The position numbers and the translations under genes were made by a program. Under the pieces are notes generated by a model that was not told where the DNA came from, ran no database searches, and saw only the letters and a list, made by a program, of their open reading frames with translations. 39,047 bases of DNA, taken from Priapulus caudatus. Taxonomy: Eukaryota > Priapulida > Priapulimorpha > Priapulimorphida > Priapulidae. Below, in pieces: positions 9,067-20,489 of the stretch. The DNA lies in contig NW_014577217.1 in the NCBI RefSeq assembly GCF_000485595.1, positions 176,645 to 215,691 on the forward strand, given 5' to 3'. Numbering within the stretch: position 1 is the first letter of the stretch; each line of letters starts with the position of its first letter.

Positions 9067-10699
9067 GGTACGTGTGCGTGAGTCGCATGTAAGTCGTGGA
9101 TCATTATTAATGTAATAGCTGTTGTCTATGCGCGGTGTGCCCTTCTACCAATAAATCCTTATATAGGTGACTGGATCAATAGCATAGAAACCATGTAGAT
9201 TCTCATGACTCTGATGTAACCGAGCAGATTTCGAATTTCGAGTGCATTGCTGTTGTACGTGCATTGCCTCTCAAATTCACGAGGCGCCCGAGGTTAACGT
9301 TTATGGTTATAGACATTCATTGCCAGATGTGGCGCTCACTGATTGAATCAGATGCAGCTATTAGGTTGGGCAGTGTGTGAATAGGGTATTTCGCGGTGGC
9401 ATGCGCGGGGTGCAACTGCCCTGAATTCGCAACCTGCCAGCGTATTTAAAATACGAGAAGATACCCGCATGGGTCATGATTTCCGCAGTATATGGGTAGA
9501 CAGCAATATAAAGATATTGTGGGAGTAGATGGAAGTTGGGCGGAAATGAAAAACTGTGGGCTTGCGAGATAATGTAAAATGATTGCTGGCCTGCATCAAT
9601 TAGGTAAAAATTCAGCACAATTCCTGCGCAATGTGCCAATTTGGCAATTAATGCAATATGCAAATTTGGTTGAAGACAATTGGCAGTTTGAGCAGAATTG
9701 GCATTTACAAGAAAAAGCGCTTGAAAGCTTTTCTTTGATTAATAATTATCCATAAAATCACATGTGTGTACTAAAATTCTGGCAAACACTTAAGTTTGAT
9801 ACTGTTAAGTAGCAAAATCTTCAAAGCTGTCCACTGCCAGCTCAAACGGGCTAAACCCAAATCTGAAGCGACGTAGAATGAACTATTATAAATCTTGCGT
9901 GTACGTTTAAATAATCAGTAAGGGCCTCAAGTCTAGAAAACTTTGCGTTTTTATGAATTCAGTGTCGGCTGCTGTAGTTTTTTGTCTGTAGTTCAACTCT
10001 CAACCAAAATCGATTACGAGTGATCTGAGCGAGACTGCAAATTCATTATTGGTTGCCAGCTGCTCATGCCAGTTCGGTTTAAACTGCATATACCAGGGGG
10101 AGAATTTCGAGTCGGCTGCCATGGCACCCGGGAGTCATAACAAGGTTTTCAACCTATGTGCAATAATTTTCCGAGCGGGCTTAACACTGCCTGCGAACAC
10201 GCCACTAGAAGCATGATGCGCATATGAAGAATATACAGAAATGGAAGCAGAACAATGGCGTTCCAGTCAGATCGTAGATTGTAGTTAACACTATGTATCT
10301 CTGTATAGAACGCAAGCGAGTGAGAGCGTCAATATGAAGATCGCGCTCCCGCAATACGGATATCCCCCCGCCACCGGATCCTCCCGCCTGCAGCGGATCC
10401 TCACGATCCCTCACACAGCACCGATTTCGCCCTGATCACTTATCGCATCTCGCTCGAACCGAGCATCTATTTATATCTATTACACCGCTTTAGCAGCGTG
10501 TACGAGTGTTCGTGAAATCAGGCTTATACATAGCGCTGCTGCTGCCTGCGGCCATACTTATGCAGTGTGGTAATGACATAAAATACCTTATTATCTGGCT
10601 ACGCGATGCTAATAACTGTCAACGGGCGGGCTCGCTTCCTAGCAGAATGGGGGGGGGGGATAATCTAGGCCGCAGCACGCTATTACTTATAGCTATGTA

Positions 10700-10800
10700 C
10701 AACTATACTTATAATACAGCTATACCTATATACACTATAACTTATACTTCCTCATACTATACACTATACATATATACGCTATACTATACTATACAGGCAT
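10700..10800 (+). repeat. TATAC microsatellite in block D copy 1
   Basis: Irregular ACTATAC/TATACAC units. The corresponding tract in copy 2 is at about 20490-20596. Confidence 0.85.
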
Positions 10801-10807
10801 AGCTACA

Positions 10808-11405
10808 AGGAGAGAGGGGAACAGATACTTATGAAGCTTCATGTCGTAATAACGAACGAGCTCAAAATATGGTATATACTTATAGAGAGAGGTATACGGG
10901 TATATCTATAACAGATACTTATTAGGCAGTGCATATAATATCGGTATCTTATATAAACAGTTACTTTTACAGGAGAGAGGTAATACGAGTATCTATATAA
11001 GAGTATACCTTATGATGGAGAGTGGTATACGAGTATCTGATACGAGATATCTATTGCAGAGGGTCGTTGTCGTCAGTGTACTCAGTAGTACTATAGTGTT
11101 TATATTATTATATTTGATTTGAGGTATGTTTAGGGTTAGGGCTCACGCGGATTATAGGGTTAGGGTACAACTTCTTGTCATACAAGTCTGGTAGCACTTT
11201 GTGTATACATATATGGTACCTGCGGGTACATAATCTGTATACCTGATAGACAACGACCCCTTCACGATAACTTATATGCAGTGAGGTATCACGCGAGGTA
11301 TCTCATAACAGATTACCTAATGGTCTAGTCTTATAGGAGAGAGGGTATTACAAGTACTCTTATGAGAAGAGTAGGTAGCACCCGGCTCCATCTTATATAG
11401 ACAGA
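10808..11405 (+). repeat. 41-bp minisatellite, interrupted by an element
   Basis: Degenerate units of the type GGAGAGAGGTATACGAGTAT followed by CTTATATAACAGATACTTATA. The array is split at 11061-11260 by a short inverted-repeat element. It is bordered on both sides by GAAGCT.CAT.TCGTA.TAACGAACGA-type sequence (about 10830-10860 and 11412-11440). The better-preserved copy is at 20596-21195. Confidence 0.8.
11061..11260. mobile_element. TIR element with TTAGGG core (block D copy 1)
   Basis: Left end GGGTCGTTGTC matches the inverted right end GACAACGACCCC. Inner inverted-repeat positions are degraded compared with the copy at 20845-21056. The centre (11129-11166) contains TTTAGGGTTAGGG and ATAGGGTTAGGG. 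It was presumably already present in block D when that block was duplicated. Confidence 0.8.
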
Positions 11406-11700
11406 TATCTATGTAGCTCCATCTCGTATTAACGAACGACGCAAATTATGGCCCGGAGACGTGGAGAGGTTCCCGCGAGCAATGGTCCAGCGCCGCGTGT
11501 TTATGAGGCCATTAGGCCACGCTGTACGCAGGCAGACTGCGGCTAGCCGGTAATGTCGTGCCCCGACCGCCGCCGCGTACGCCAGCATTACCAATTAAAT
11601 GCTCCCGTTTCGCGGCGCCGCGAGTGGTGTGGCAGTGTGTGGGGGGGGGCTGTGTGTATGTGTGTGTTTGTGTGTGTGTGCGTGTGTGTGTGTGTGTGTG

Positions 11701-11990
11701 TTGTGTGCGTGGCGTGCGTCGTGGCGTGCGTGCGGTGCATTGCGGCGGGCGGGCGTGGCGTCGCGGCGGATGTGCGTGCGTGGGTGTGTGTAGTGTGTGT
11801 GTGTGCTGTGCGTGCGTGCGCTGGCGTGCGTGGCGTGCGTGCGTGCGTGCGCGTGGCGTGCCGTTGCGAGCGTGGTGCGTAGCGTGCGCGCGCGCGTGTT
11901 TGTGTGTGTGTGTGTAGTGCGCGCGTTTGGCCGTGTGTGCGTGGCGTGTGTGCGTGTATGTGCCTGCTTGCCTTCCCCGTGCGCTGAGAC
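11701..11990 (+). repeat. Compound TG/CGTG tract, outer end of left arm
   Basis: Irregular GTGCGTGG, GCGGGCGGGCG and GTAGTGTG units. Unlike simple TG runs, the irregularities match in inversion, segment by segment, the AC-rich tract at 28300-28587, so this marks the outer end of the large palindrome. Confidence 0.88.
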
Positions 11991-12590
11991 TGACAGTTGC
12001 TTATACTGGCACCCCTTAACGTCTAGAGAAGGCTATTGCAGCCGCCGCGCCGCAGGAGAAAAAAACCACCGTCACTTCATCGCTGTGTAGAGCGCTCTTC
12101 GTCGCATAAATAAAAAAAGATATGGATCGTGTGATGGGTGAAGGAGATACGTCCGCGCGCCCGTGGTGCTGTTGTTGTTGTAACTCGGCTTGTAATACTC
12201 GGCGCCGGCCTGCAGTATCATACGCTGACAGTCTGTATCGGGCTTTATTGCTACTTCATTCATCGTGGGGTGCGCGCATGCTTGCATGATGGCGACATCA
12301 TACTCTAATGCGATCCGTTAGCTGTACTCATGTTGAGCACCCCTTCCCCTTTTCCGTTATGGCTTCATAAGAAACCAATTTGCGTAGCTGGGTTCGACTC
12401 CTAAAACCTTTAAGTCCGCGTGTGTGTTTTTTTCTGGGAAAATATTTTTCTTTTGCATCACCGCAAGGCATCGTATGTACAGGAAAAGAACGGGAAGTCG
12501 GCGATTGAGAAGGTGAGGTGAAGGTCGGGTTGTCTCGCCGTCAGTACAGCATGCAGCATTCTCTGATGCGATTACCTCATCCCCCGCATC
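11991..12590 (+). repeat. Block A of left arm
   Basis: Inverted copy of 27648-28300. Shared landmarks include GAGACTGACAGTTGCTTATA, GGCACCCCTTAACGTCTA, ATATGGATCGTGTGA, CAGTATCATACGCTGACAGT and TCGGGCTTTATTGCTACTT. At 12391-12401 it holds GGTTCGACTCC, a perfect tRNA-type B-box match, with a T run at 12427; the same motif is kept in the right arm (27839-27849). No convincing tRNA fold or A box was found. No coding frame. Confidence 0.88.
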
Positions 12591-12799
12591 CCTCACTCTC
12601 ACAGACCAGTCTGGGAGGCTGCCAGCCTACCCGTCTCCCTTCCACTTACAACACAACCAGGAATTCTGCCAGCCTGCCCTCATCCCTCCCACAGCCCGAT
12701 ATGCCTCCAGCCTCCCCGCATGCCTCACGCTCGCGGGCTAGTCACGAATTAGGCATGTTGGCAGCCGCCGCGGATGCGTGTGCTGCTCTCGTCTTCTTT
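12591..12799 (+). repeat. Single satellite monomer plus B edge, ending at gap
   Basis: One 48-bp-type monomer (CATCCCTCACTCTCACAGAC...) is followed directly by the same edge sequence that closes the long array at 17050-17224 (TTCCACTTACAACACAAC ... GCTGCTCTCGTCTTCTTT). The contig then stops at the N run. It looks like a contracted version of the array, or a mis-joined contig end. Confidence 0.8.
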
Positions 12800-12824
12800 N
12801 NNNNNNNNNNNNNNNNNNNNNNNN
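12800..12824. other. Assembly gap (25 N)
   Basis: Exactly 25 N, the same size as the gap at 25082-25106, so a fixed-length scaffolding placeholder rather than a measured distance. The sequence changes from the B edge to satellite of opposite orientation across it. Confidence 0.98.
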
Positions 12825-14775
12825 GTAGCATCCCATTACTGGTTCTGTGAGAGTTGAGGGATGCGGGGCAGCTGTACATCCCCAGACTGGTCTGTGTAGT
12901 GAGGGATGGCGGGGCAGGGTGGTTAGCATTCTCCAGTCTGGTCTGTGACCGTGAGGATTGCGGGGCAGGCTTGGTGCATCCCAGTTTCTGGGTCTGTGAC
13001 GTGAGGGATGCGGGGCATGCTGGTAGCAGTCCCGGGGACTGGTCTGTGAGAATGAGGGATGCGGGGCGGCTGGTAGCATCCCAGACTGGGTCTGTGAAGC
13101 GTGAGGGATGCGGGGCAGGCTGGTAGCATCAGATGGCTCTGTGAGGTGGGGATGCGGGGCAGGTGGTAGCATCCGCAGACTGGTCTGTGAGCGTGAGCGG
13201 ATGCGGGGCAGGCTGGTAGCATCCAGACTTGGTCTGTGAAGTGAGGGATGCGGGGCAGGGCTGGGTTAGCATCCCAGACTGGTCTGTGAGCGTGAGAGGA
13301 TTGCGCGGGCAGGTGTAGCAGTCCAGACTTGGTCTGTGAGGCGTGATGGGATGCGGGGCAGGCTGTTAGCCATCCCAGGACTGGTATTGTGAGAGTGAGG
13401 GATGCGGGCAGGCTGGTAGCATCCCATGACTGGTCTTGTGAGAGTGACGGGATGCGGGGCAGGCGTGTACATCCCAGACTGGTCTTGTGAGCGTGAGGGA
13501 TTCGGGGGCAGGCTGTAGCATCCAGGACTGGTCTGTGAGAGTGAGGGATGCGGGCAAGCTTGGTGTACCATCCAAGACTGGTCTGTGAAGAGTGAGGGAT
13601 GTCGGGCAGGCTGGTACCATCCGACTGAGTCTGTGAGAGTGAGGGATGCCGGGGCAGGCTGGTAGATCCAGACTGGTCTGTGCAGAGTGAGGGATGCGGG
13701 CAGGCTGGCAGCCTTCCCAGACTGTGTCCTTGTGAGCGTGAGGGATGCGGGGCAGGCTGGTAGCATCCCAGACTGGTCTGTGAGAGTGAGGGATGCGGGG
13801 CAGGCTGGTAGCATCCCAGACTGGTCTGTGAGCGTGAGGGATGCGGGGCAGGCTGGCAGCTCCGAGACTGGTCTGTGATGAGTGAGGGTTGCGGGCAGGC
13901 TGGTTAGCATCCAGGTCTTGGTCTGGTGAGCGTGAGGGATGCGGGGCAGCGCTGGTAGCATTCCAGACTGGATCTGTGAGCAGGTGAGGCGATGCGGGGC
14001 AGGCTGCAGCATCCAGAATTGGTCTGTTGAGAGTGGGGATGCGAGGCAGGCTGGTACCAATCCCAGACTGGTCTTGCTGAGAGTGGAGGGATGCGGGCAG
14101 GCTGGTAAGGCATCCAGGCTGGTTCTGTGAGCGTGAGGAGATCGGGGCAAGGCTGGTTACCATCCCAGACTCGGTTCTGTGAGAAGTGAGGGATGCGGGG
14201 CAGGCTGTACATCCCAGACTGGTTCTGTGAGAGTGAGGGATGCGGGGCAGCTGGTAGCATCCCAGGACTTGGTTCTGTTGAGAGTGAGGGATTTGCGGGG
14301 TAGCTAGCAGCATCCAGGCTGGTCTGTTGAGCGTGAGGGATGCGGGCAGGCTGGTAGATCCCAGACTGGTCTGTGAGAGTTGAGGAGATTGCGGGGCAGG
14401 CTGGTTACCATCCCAGACTGGTCTTGAAGAGTGAGGATGCGGCCAGGATGTAGCAATCCCAGACTGGTCTGTAGGAGTGAGGGATTGCGGGGCTAGGCTG
14501 GTAGCATCCCAGGACTGGTCTGTGACGAGTGAGGGATGCGGGGCAGCTGGTAGCATCCAGTCTGGTCTGTGAGCTGAGGGATTGCGGGGCAGGCTGGGTT
14601 AGGACATCCCAGGGACTGGTCTGTGAGCGTGAGGGATGCGGGGGCAGGCTGTAGCATCCCAGACTGGGTTGTGAGAGTGAGGAATGCGGGGCAGGCTGGT
14701 GAGCATCCAGGACTGGTGCTGTGAGAGTGAGGGATGCGGGGGCAAGCTGGTAGCATCCCAGGACTGGTCTGTGAT
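12825..14775 (-). repeat. 48-bp satellite, first block (about 40 units)
   Basis: On the + strand the unit reads GAGGGATGCGGGGCAGGCTG, GTAGCATCCCAGACTGGTCT, GTGAGAGT. The period is 48 bp in clean copies (for example 13741-13850). GAGAGTGAG and GAGCGTGAG variants alternate. Single-base indels are frequent. The orientation is opposite to that of the adjoining block at 14815-17049. Minus-strand frames of 294 and 396 codons are repeat translations. Confidence 0.95.
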
Positions 14776-14814
14776 GCTACTCAGCCTTTTGCCGATGGCC
14801 TCACTTCACAGACC
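14776..14814. other. Satellite polarity-switch junction
   Basis: About 40 bp of non-monomer sequence (TGCTACTCAGCCTTTTGCCG and following) separates satellite of one orientation from satellite of the other, giving a head-to-head junction. Confidence 0.8.
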
Positions 14815-17049
14815 AGTTGGGATGGTTACCAGCGCCTGCCCCGCATCCTCACTCTCCACAGACCAGTCTGGGATGCTACCAGGCCCCCCATGCCCGCATT
14901 CCCTCACGCTCACAGACCAGCTGGGATGCTTGCCAGCCTACCCGCATCCTCACTACTCCACAGACCAGTCTGGGATGCTACCAGCCTTTGCCACCGCATC
15001 CCCTCACTCTCACAAGACAGTCTGGGATGCTACCAGCCTGCCCCGCATCTCACTCTACAGGACCAGTTCTGGGGATGTTACAAAGCCTGCCCGCATCCCC
15101 ACGCTTCACAGACCAGGCCATGGGATTGGCTACAGACCTGCCCCCGATCCCTTCACTCTCACAGACCAGTCTGGGATTGGTACCAAGCCTTGCCTCGCAT
15201 CCCCTCACTCTCACAGACCAGTTCTGCGGATGCTTGCCAGCCTGCCCGTCATCCCTGCACGCGCTTCACGACCAGTCTGGGATGCTACCAGGCCTGCCCC
15301 GCATCCCTCCGTCACAGACCAGACTTGGGATGCTACCAGCCTGCCCGACAACCCTCACTCTCACCGGACCAGTCTTGGGATGGCTGCCAGAGCCTGCCCG
15401 CCATCCCTCACGCTCACAGGACCATGTCTTGGGATGCTACCGGCCTGCCCCGACTTCCCTCATCTCAACACAGACCAGTCTGGGATGCTTACCAGCCTGG
15501 ACCCCGCATTCCCTCACGCTCACAGACCAGTCTGGGAGGCTGCCAGCCTTGCCCCCGATCCCTCACTCTCACAGGCGACAGTCTGGGATGCTACCAGCCT
15601 GCCCCCGATCCCTTCACTCTCACAGACCCAGTCTGGGATTGGGTACCAGCCTGCCCCGTCCCTCACTTCTCACAGACCAGTCTTGAGGATGGTACCAAGC
15701 CTGCCCCGGGCATCCCTCACTCTCCACAGACCAGTTTCTGGGATGCATACCAGCCTGCCCCGCATCCCTCACGCTCAACAGACCAGTCTGGGACTGTGCT
15801 ACCAGCCTTGCCCGCATCCCTCACTCTCACAGGGACACAGTCTGGGATGCTACAGCCTGCCCGCTCCCTCACTTCTCACAGGACCAGTGCTGGGATGCTA
15901 CCGCCTGCCCGAATCCCTCACCGCTCACAGACCATGTCTGGGGTTGTTTACCAGCCTTGCCCGCATCCCTTCACGCCTCAGCAGGACCAGTTGGGATGCT
16001 ACCAGGCCTGCCCGCAATCCCTCACTCTCACAGACAGTCGTGGATGCTTTACCAGCCTGTGCCGCCGATCCCTGCCACGCGTCACAGACACAGTCTGGGA
16101 TTGCTTACCAGCCTGGCCCGGCATCCCTCACGCTCACAGACCAGTCTCGGGGATGTACCAGCCTCCCGCATCCCTCCGGCTCACAAGACCAGTCTCGCGC
16201 CTGCTACCACGCTCTGCCGCCACTCCCCTTCATTCTCACAGACCAGTTCTGGATGTACCAGCCTGGCCCCGCACCCAACTCGTCACTAGACCAGACTGGC
16301 GATGCTACAGCCTGCCCGCATTCCCTCACGACGTCACAGACCAGACTGGGATGCTACCAGCCTGCCCCGCATCCCTCACTCTCACAGACCAGTCTGGGAT
16401 GCTACCAGCCTGCCCCGCATCCCTCACTCTCACAGGACTCCAGTCTGGGATGCGTTACAGCGCTGCCCCGCGCATCCTCACCTCTCCAGACCAGGTCGTG
16501 GGATGGTACCAGCCTGCCCGATCCCTCATTTCCAAGACCAGTTGGGATGCTACCATCCTGTCCCGCATCCCTCAACTCTCACAGACAGTCTGGATGGCTA
16601 CCAGGCACTGCCCCGCATCCCTCACGCTCACAGAACCAGTCTGGGATGCTACCAGCCTGCCCCGGCATCCCTGCACTCTCACAGACCGAGTCGTGGATGC
16701 TCCAAGCCTGCCCCGCATCCCTCCACGCTCACAGACCAGTCTGGGTGCTGCCAGCCTACCCCGCATCCCTCACTCTCACAGACCGGTCTGGGATGCTACC
16801 AGTCTGCCCGCCATCCTCACTCTCACAGACAGTCTCCAGGGATGCTACCAGCCTGCCCGATTCCCTCACTCTCACAGACGTCGGGATGCTACCAGCCTGC
16901 CCGGCATCCTCACGCTCAGCTCTCACAGACCAGTCTGGGATGCTATCCTCATCCCCCGCATCCCTCACTCTCACAGACCAGTCTGGGATGCTACCAGCCT
17001 GCCCCGCATCCCTCACTCTCACAGACCAGTCTGGGATGCTACCAGCCTG
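14815..17049 (+). repeat. 48-bp satellite, second block (about 47 units)
   Basis: The same monomer in opposite orientation: ACAGACCAGTCTGGGATGCT, ACCAGCCTGCCCCGCATCCC, TCACTCTC. The cleanest units are at about 16360-16435 and 16955-17049. Since 48 = 16 codons and three frames lack stops, overlapping frames of 864 and 844 codons arise, with 16-residue repeats SLTLTDQSGMLPACPA and HSHRPVWDATSLPRIP. Having three parallel frames open argues against real coding. The inverted counterpart is at 24801-27647. Confidence 0.95.
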
Positions 17050-17410
17050 CCCCGCATCCCTTCCACTTACAACACAACTAGGGATTCATTCTGCCAGCCT
17101 GCCCTCATCCCTCCCACAGCCCGATATGCCTCCAGCCTCCCCGCATGCCTCACGCTCGCGGGCCAGTCACGAATTAGGCATGTTGGCAGCCGCCGCGGAT
17201 GCGTGTGCTGCTCTCGTCTTCTTTTCCTCGCACACTTTGTTGTCAGAAGATGTTGTCCGACTCGGTAGAGCTAGCTAGCGCCGCCGGCAGAGCGATAGTT
17301 TACTGCGTAACTATTTGGCCAATCGTCTATGCTGCCAGTGATTGAACTCTGCTGTGACTGCTAGTGTAGGTGGCTGTACAGTGGACTGTAGCTGTGTGCC
17401 ATCCTAACAT
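17050..17410 (+). repeat. Block B of left arm
   Basis: Unique edge of the satellite: TTCCACTTACAACACAAC, TCCCACAGCCCGATATGCCT, CACGAATTAGGCATGTTGGC, TTGTTGTCAGAAGATGTTGT, GCTAGCTAGCGCCGCCGGCA. It is repeated in inversion at 24425-24800 and partly at 12620-12799. The monomer-like start shows the satellite grew from, or decayed into, this edge. No coding evidence. Confidence 0.9.
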
Positions 17411-17426
17411 GTGCTCATCATCATAC

Positions 17427-17514
17427 TGTCAGGAGTCTATCAATATTGAATATCAGGAGAATATTGAATATTGAATATTGAACAATCAGGAGTCTATTGA
17501 TAGACTCCTGATAC
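17427..17514. repeat. AATATTG repeats with perfect hairpin
   Basis: Several AATATTGAAT/ATATTGAA units precede ATCAGGAGTCTAT (17487-17499), TG and ATAGACTCCTGAT (17502-17514), a perfect 13-bp-arm hairpin with a 2-nt loop. In the other arm (about 24330-24420) the AATATT repeats persist but the hairpin has diverged. Confidence 0.85.
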
Positions 17515-18857
17515 TGTGAGTAGTTGCTTGATGCAGTTTGAATTGCGTATGTGACACCACTTACTCGTGTACCTCGAACGCTCCTTTCTGCAACGCCCTC
17601 TGTGTCGTTTTCGACGTGATGCGGCCATGATGACGAGGCGCGCTGAGGATTGACACTTTGTGTCTTCCAATCACAGCCTACGCCGCACCTTTCTATTATA
17701 ACTTCTAGGTATAATACCATTAGAGCATGGAATCGCCGATCTCAGGAACTAGGGCATTCTGCTATGTTAGAACGGTTTCCTACGATAGAGTTTGCCACAA
17801 ATACGAAAATAACACGCTGTTTAGCGCACTGCGCTACGTCCTTCTGTTGCATTTTCGCATCTCCATAATCAGAACAAGCCCCGTCTTCTTCGTTGATGGA
17901 CATGAATGGGGCGTCACCGACGTGACCAATTACTGTACCGACTGTCGCTCGCCAGCCTGTTTACTTTTCGTAAATAATGAAATTCCCGGCCGATGCATTT
18001 CGCATCAAAGTGGAAAATTTTCGGCATTTTCACTCGCTGTCGGAAGTGAACGAGTGCGTCATTCATTGAACATTGACGTTTTTCTTCAAATTAAATAATT
18101 CCAAAAATCCCTAACCGCGCTACTCGATTGTTTTAGCCAATAAACGTAGCTGTGTATGTGACGTCTTGCCCGCGCGCGTTATGCTTGGCTTAGCGGGCCT
18201 CGAAATGGATATCGGAGGCAGCACCTCGCAACTCGCAACACGCGTGTTTGTTTACATATATATATAGCTTTGTGACGTACGGTGTGCGGGAGTTCTGCGA
18301 TGATAACCTCGTAATTTCTCAGCATTTCTTAAGGTGCATGGAACATTTTACCAATTTAGTGGTGTCAGTTAGTCACGGATATGTCACAGTAAGTACTAAC
18401 CGTATTATGTTTCACATACGTTCACCTATTTTGCACACAGGCCGTCGATCATTGTGAAAAATTGTGTGAATATTTATTTTTATTGAGACGTTTCAAGCGC
18501 CTGTGCTTTCAACAGTCTTGTACGTCAATGCACGTGCGTCAAGAGCCACAAACTCAACAAAATTTCATCTCTGTTATTGTTTACGCCTGAATGCGTGATT
18601 GATCACGGAGGGAGTGCATGTAAGAGGGAGACATTTTCGTTGGGGTTCCGAAAAACACAATTCCACTTGACAATTTCGTGGGCCATTTCAATTGGAAGCT
18701 CTGCATAATGGACCCCCAACAAGCCCTTTGACTGACTAGTCAAGACATTCAAAGGTCTGTATATTGCTCTTATTTAGCCGCCGATAGTTCTTATTTAGAA
18801 AAAAAGTCTTCATTGTTATCTTCTAAAACTACAGACCAGCCGCTGCATGACCGCTGT

Positions 18858-18896
18858 GGAGACGTGCGCCGGGCCTTGAATCTGGCGCACGTCTCC
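18858..18896. repeat. 13-bp inverted repeat at an element site
   Basis: GGAGACGTGCGCC (18858-18870) and GGCGCACGTCTCC (18884-18896) are perfectly inverted around 13 nt. The same two sequences form the outer ends of the 628-bp element at the equivalent place in the right arm (22250-22877), so this is either an internally deleted element or a pre-existing hairpin that received an insertion. Confidence 0.88.
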
Positions 18897-20489
18897 ACTG
18901 CGGACAGCGCTTCATACTTGAACATCCCCGCGGTCGCGGTCGCGTCGGATACTTGAATATCCCGCGGAACTGCGCGTCTCATCCGCGCCCAGCGCTCAGG
19001 ATCAACAGCAAAGCTGTGCACGCAATCTTGTATCATGTCTCTCTGGAATCGTGTGCATTAATCTGGTAAGGTTATTACCGACTGAGAGAGCTGTTCTTTA
19101 TTGTTTAGCTGTGTGTGATGGGAGTGTCTAAGATTCCCAAGGTCACAATTTTACAAAATCACTGATCAGTATGTATAGCTAGTGAGATATGCAGGCCTTT
19201 AACGTTTGGTTATAGACATTCATTGCAGATGTGCCTCACTGATGAACAGATCACTATTAGGTGGCAGTGTGTGAATAGGTTATTTCACGTGCATGCGGTG
19301 TGCACGCTCTGAATTCGCACTGCCAGCGTATTTTAAATACGAGAAGATACCCCATGGGTCCATGATTTCCCAAGTATAGGGTACAGCAATATAAAATATT
19401 GTGGGAGTAGTATGGAAGTTGCGGAAATGAAAACTGTGAGCCTTGCGAGAATGTAAAACGATTGCTGCCTGCTCAATTAGGTAATAATTCACATAATTCT
19501 GCAATGTGCAAATTTGCAATTATGCAAATATGCAAATTTGGTTGAAGACAATTGGCACGTTTGAGCAGAATTGCACTTACAAGAAAAAGCTTGAAAGCTT
19601 TTTTCTTTGATAAAAATTATCATAATCACATGTGTGTACTAAAATTCTGCAAAACATTAAGTTTGATACGTTAAGTAGCAAAATCTTCAACTGTCACTTG
19701 CCAGCTCAAGCGGCTAAACCCAAAATCTGATACGACGTGAGAATAACTATTAATAAATCTTGCGTGTACGTTTAAAATAAATCAGTAAGCCACTCAAAGT
19801 CTAGAAAACTTTCGTTTTATAATTCAGTGTCGGCTGCTGTAGTTTTTGTCTGTAGTTCAACTCTCACCAAAATCTGATACGAGTGACTGAGACTGCAACA
19901 CATATTGGTTGCCAGCTCTCATCCAGTTCGGTTTAAACTGCATACCGGGGGGAAATTTCGAGTCGGCTGCCATGGCAACGGGAGTCATAACAACGGGTTT
20001 CAACCTATGTCAACATAATTTTCCAGCGGGCTAACACTCCTGCGAAACGCCCCTAAAAGCATGATCGCATATGAAGAATATACAGAAATGGGAAGCAGAA
20101 CAATCGTTCCAGTCAGATCGTAGATTGTAGTAACACTATGTATCTCTGTATAACGCAAGCGAGTGAGAGCGTCAATGTATAAGATCCCCTCCCCAATACG
20201 GATTCCCCCCCCACGGATCCCCCACGGATCTCCACACACACACCGATTTCCCCTGATCACTTATCGCATCTGCTCGAACCGGGCATCTATTTATTCTATT
20301 ACACCGCTTTACAGCGTGTACGATGTCGTGATCAGGCTTACATAGGCGCTGCTGCTGCGCTCATACTTATCAGTGATGGTAATGACATAAAATACCTTAT
20401 TATCTGCTACGAGATGCTAATAACGTCAACGGGGGGCCCGTCCTAGCAGAATCCGGGGGGGGGGGATATCTAGCCGCAGCACCGCTATT

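Larger units (their letters stand above)
9293..11700 (+). repeat. Block D, copy 1 (2.4 kb)
   Basis: Starts TTAACGTTTATGGTTATAG and ends in a G-run plus (TG)n. It is a direct copy of 19199-21471, recognisable throughout: GGTTATAGACATTCATTGC, TTTAAATACGAGAAGATACC, ACGTTAAGTAGC-type motifs, the TATAC tract, the 41-bp minisatellite, the TTAGGG-cored element, and ATGGCCC..GGAGACGTGGAGAGG. Copy 1 has many extra single bases compared with copy 2, more like read error than divergence. No open frame in it is shared by both copies at meaningful length. It is probably a non-coding dispersed repeat. Confidence 0.92.
17411..19198 (+). repeat. Block C of left arm
   Basis: Inverted copy of 21935-24424. Landmarks shared in inversion include GTCTTCTTCGTTGATGGACA, GTTCACCTATTTTGCACACA, AATTCCACTTGACAATTTCG, ATCTTCTAAAACTACAGACC and CAGTGATTTTGT-type sequence. 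The arms diverge around 17670-17740 versus 24030-24150. Open frames here (72 and 123 codons, 17650-18098) are not preserved in the other arm and have no recognisable domain. Confidence 0.88.

Noticed and set aside
13266-14556. Minus-strand frames of 294 and 396 codons
   Set aside because: The same 48-bp satellite in opposite orientation; not independent evidence of coding.
14684-17278. Open frames of 864 and 844 codons with 16-residue repeats
   Set aside because: Three frames of the same strand are open in parallel because the 48-bp unit is 16 codons long and lacks stops. The frames drift into one another with every one-base indel, and no signal peptide, unique domain or splice context is present.
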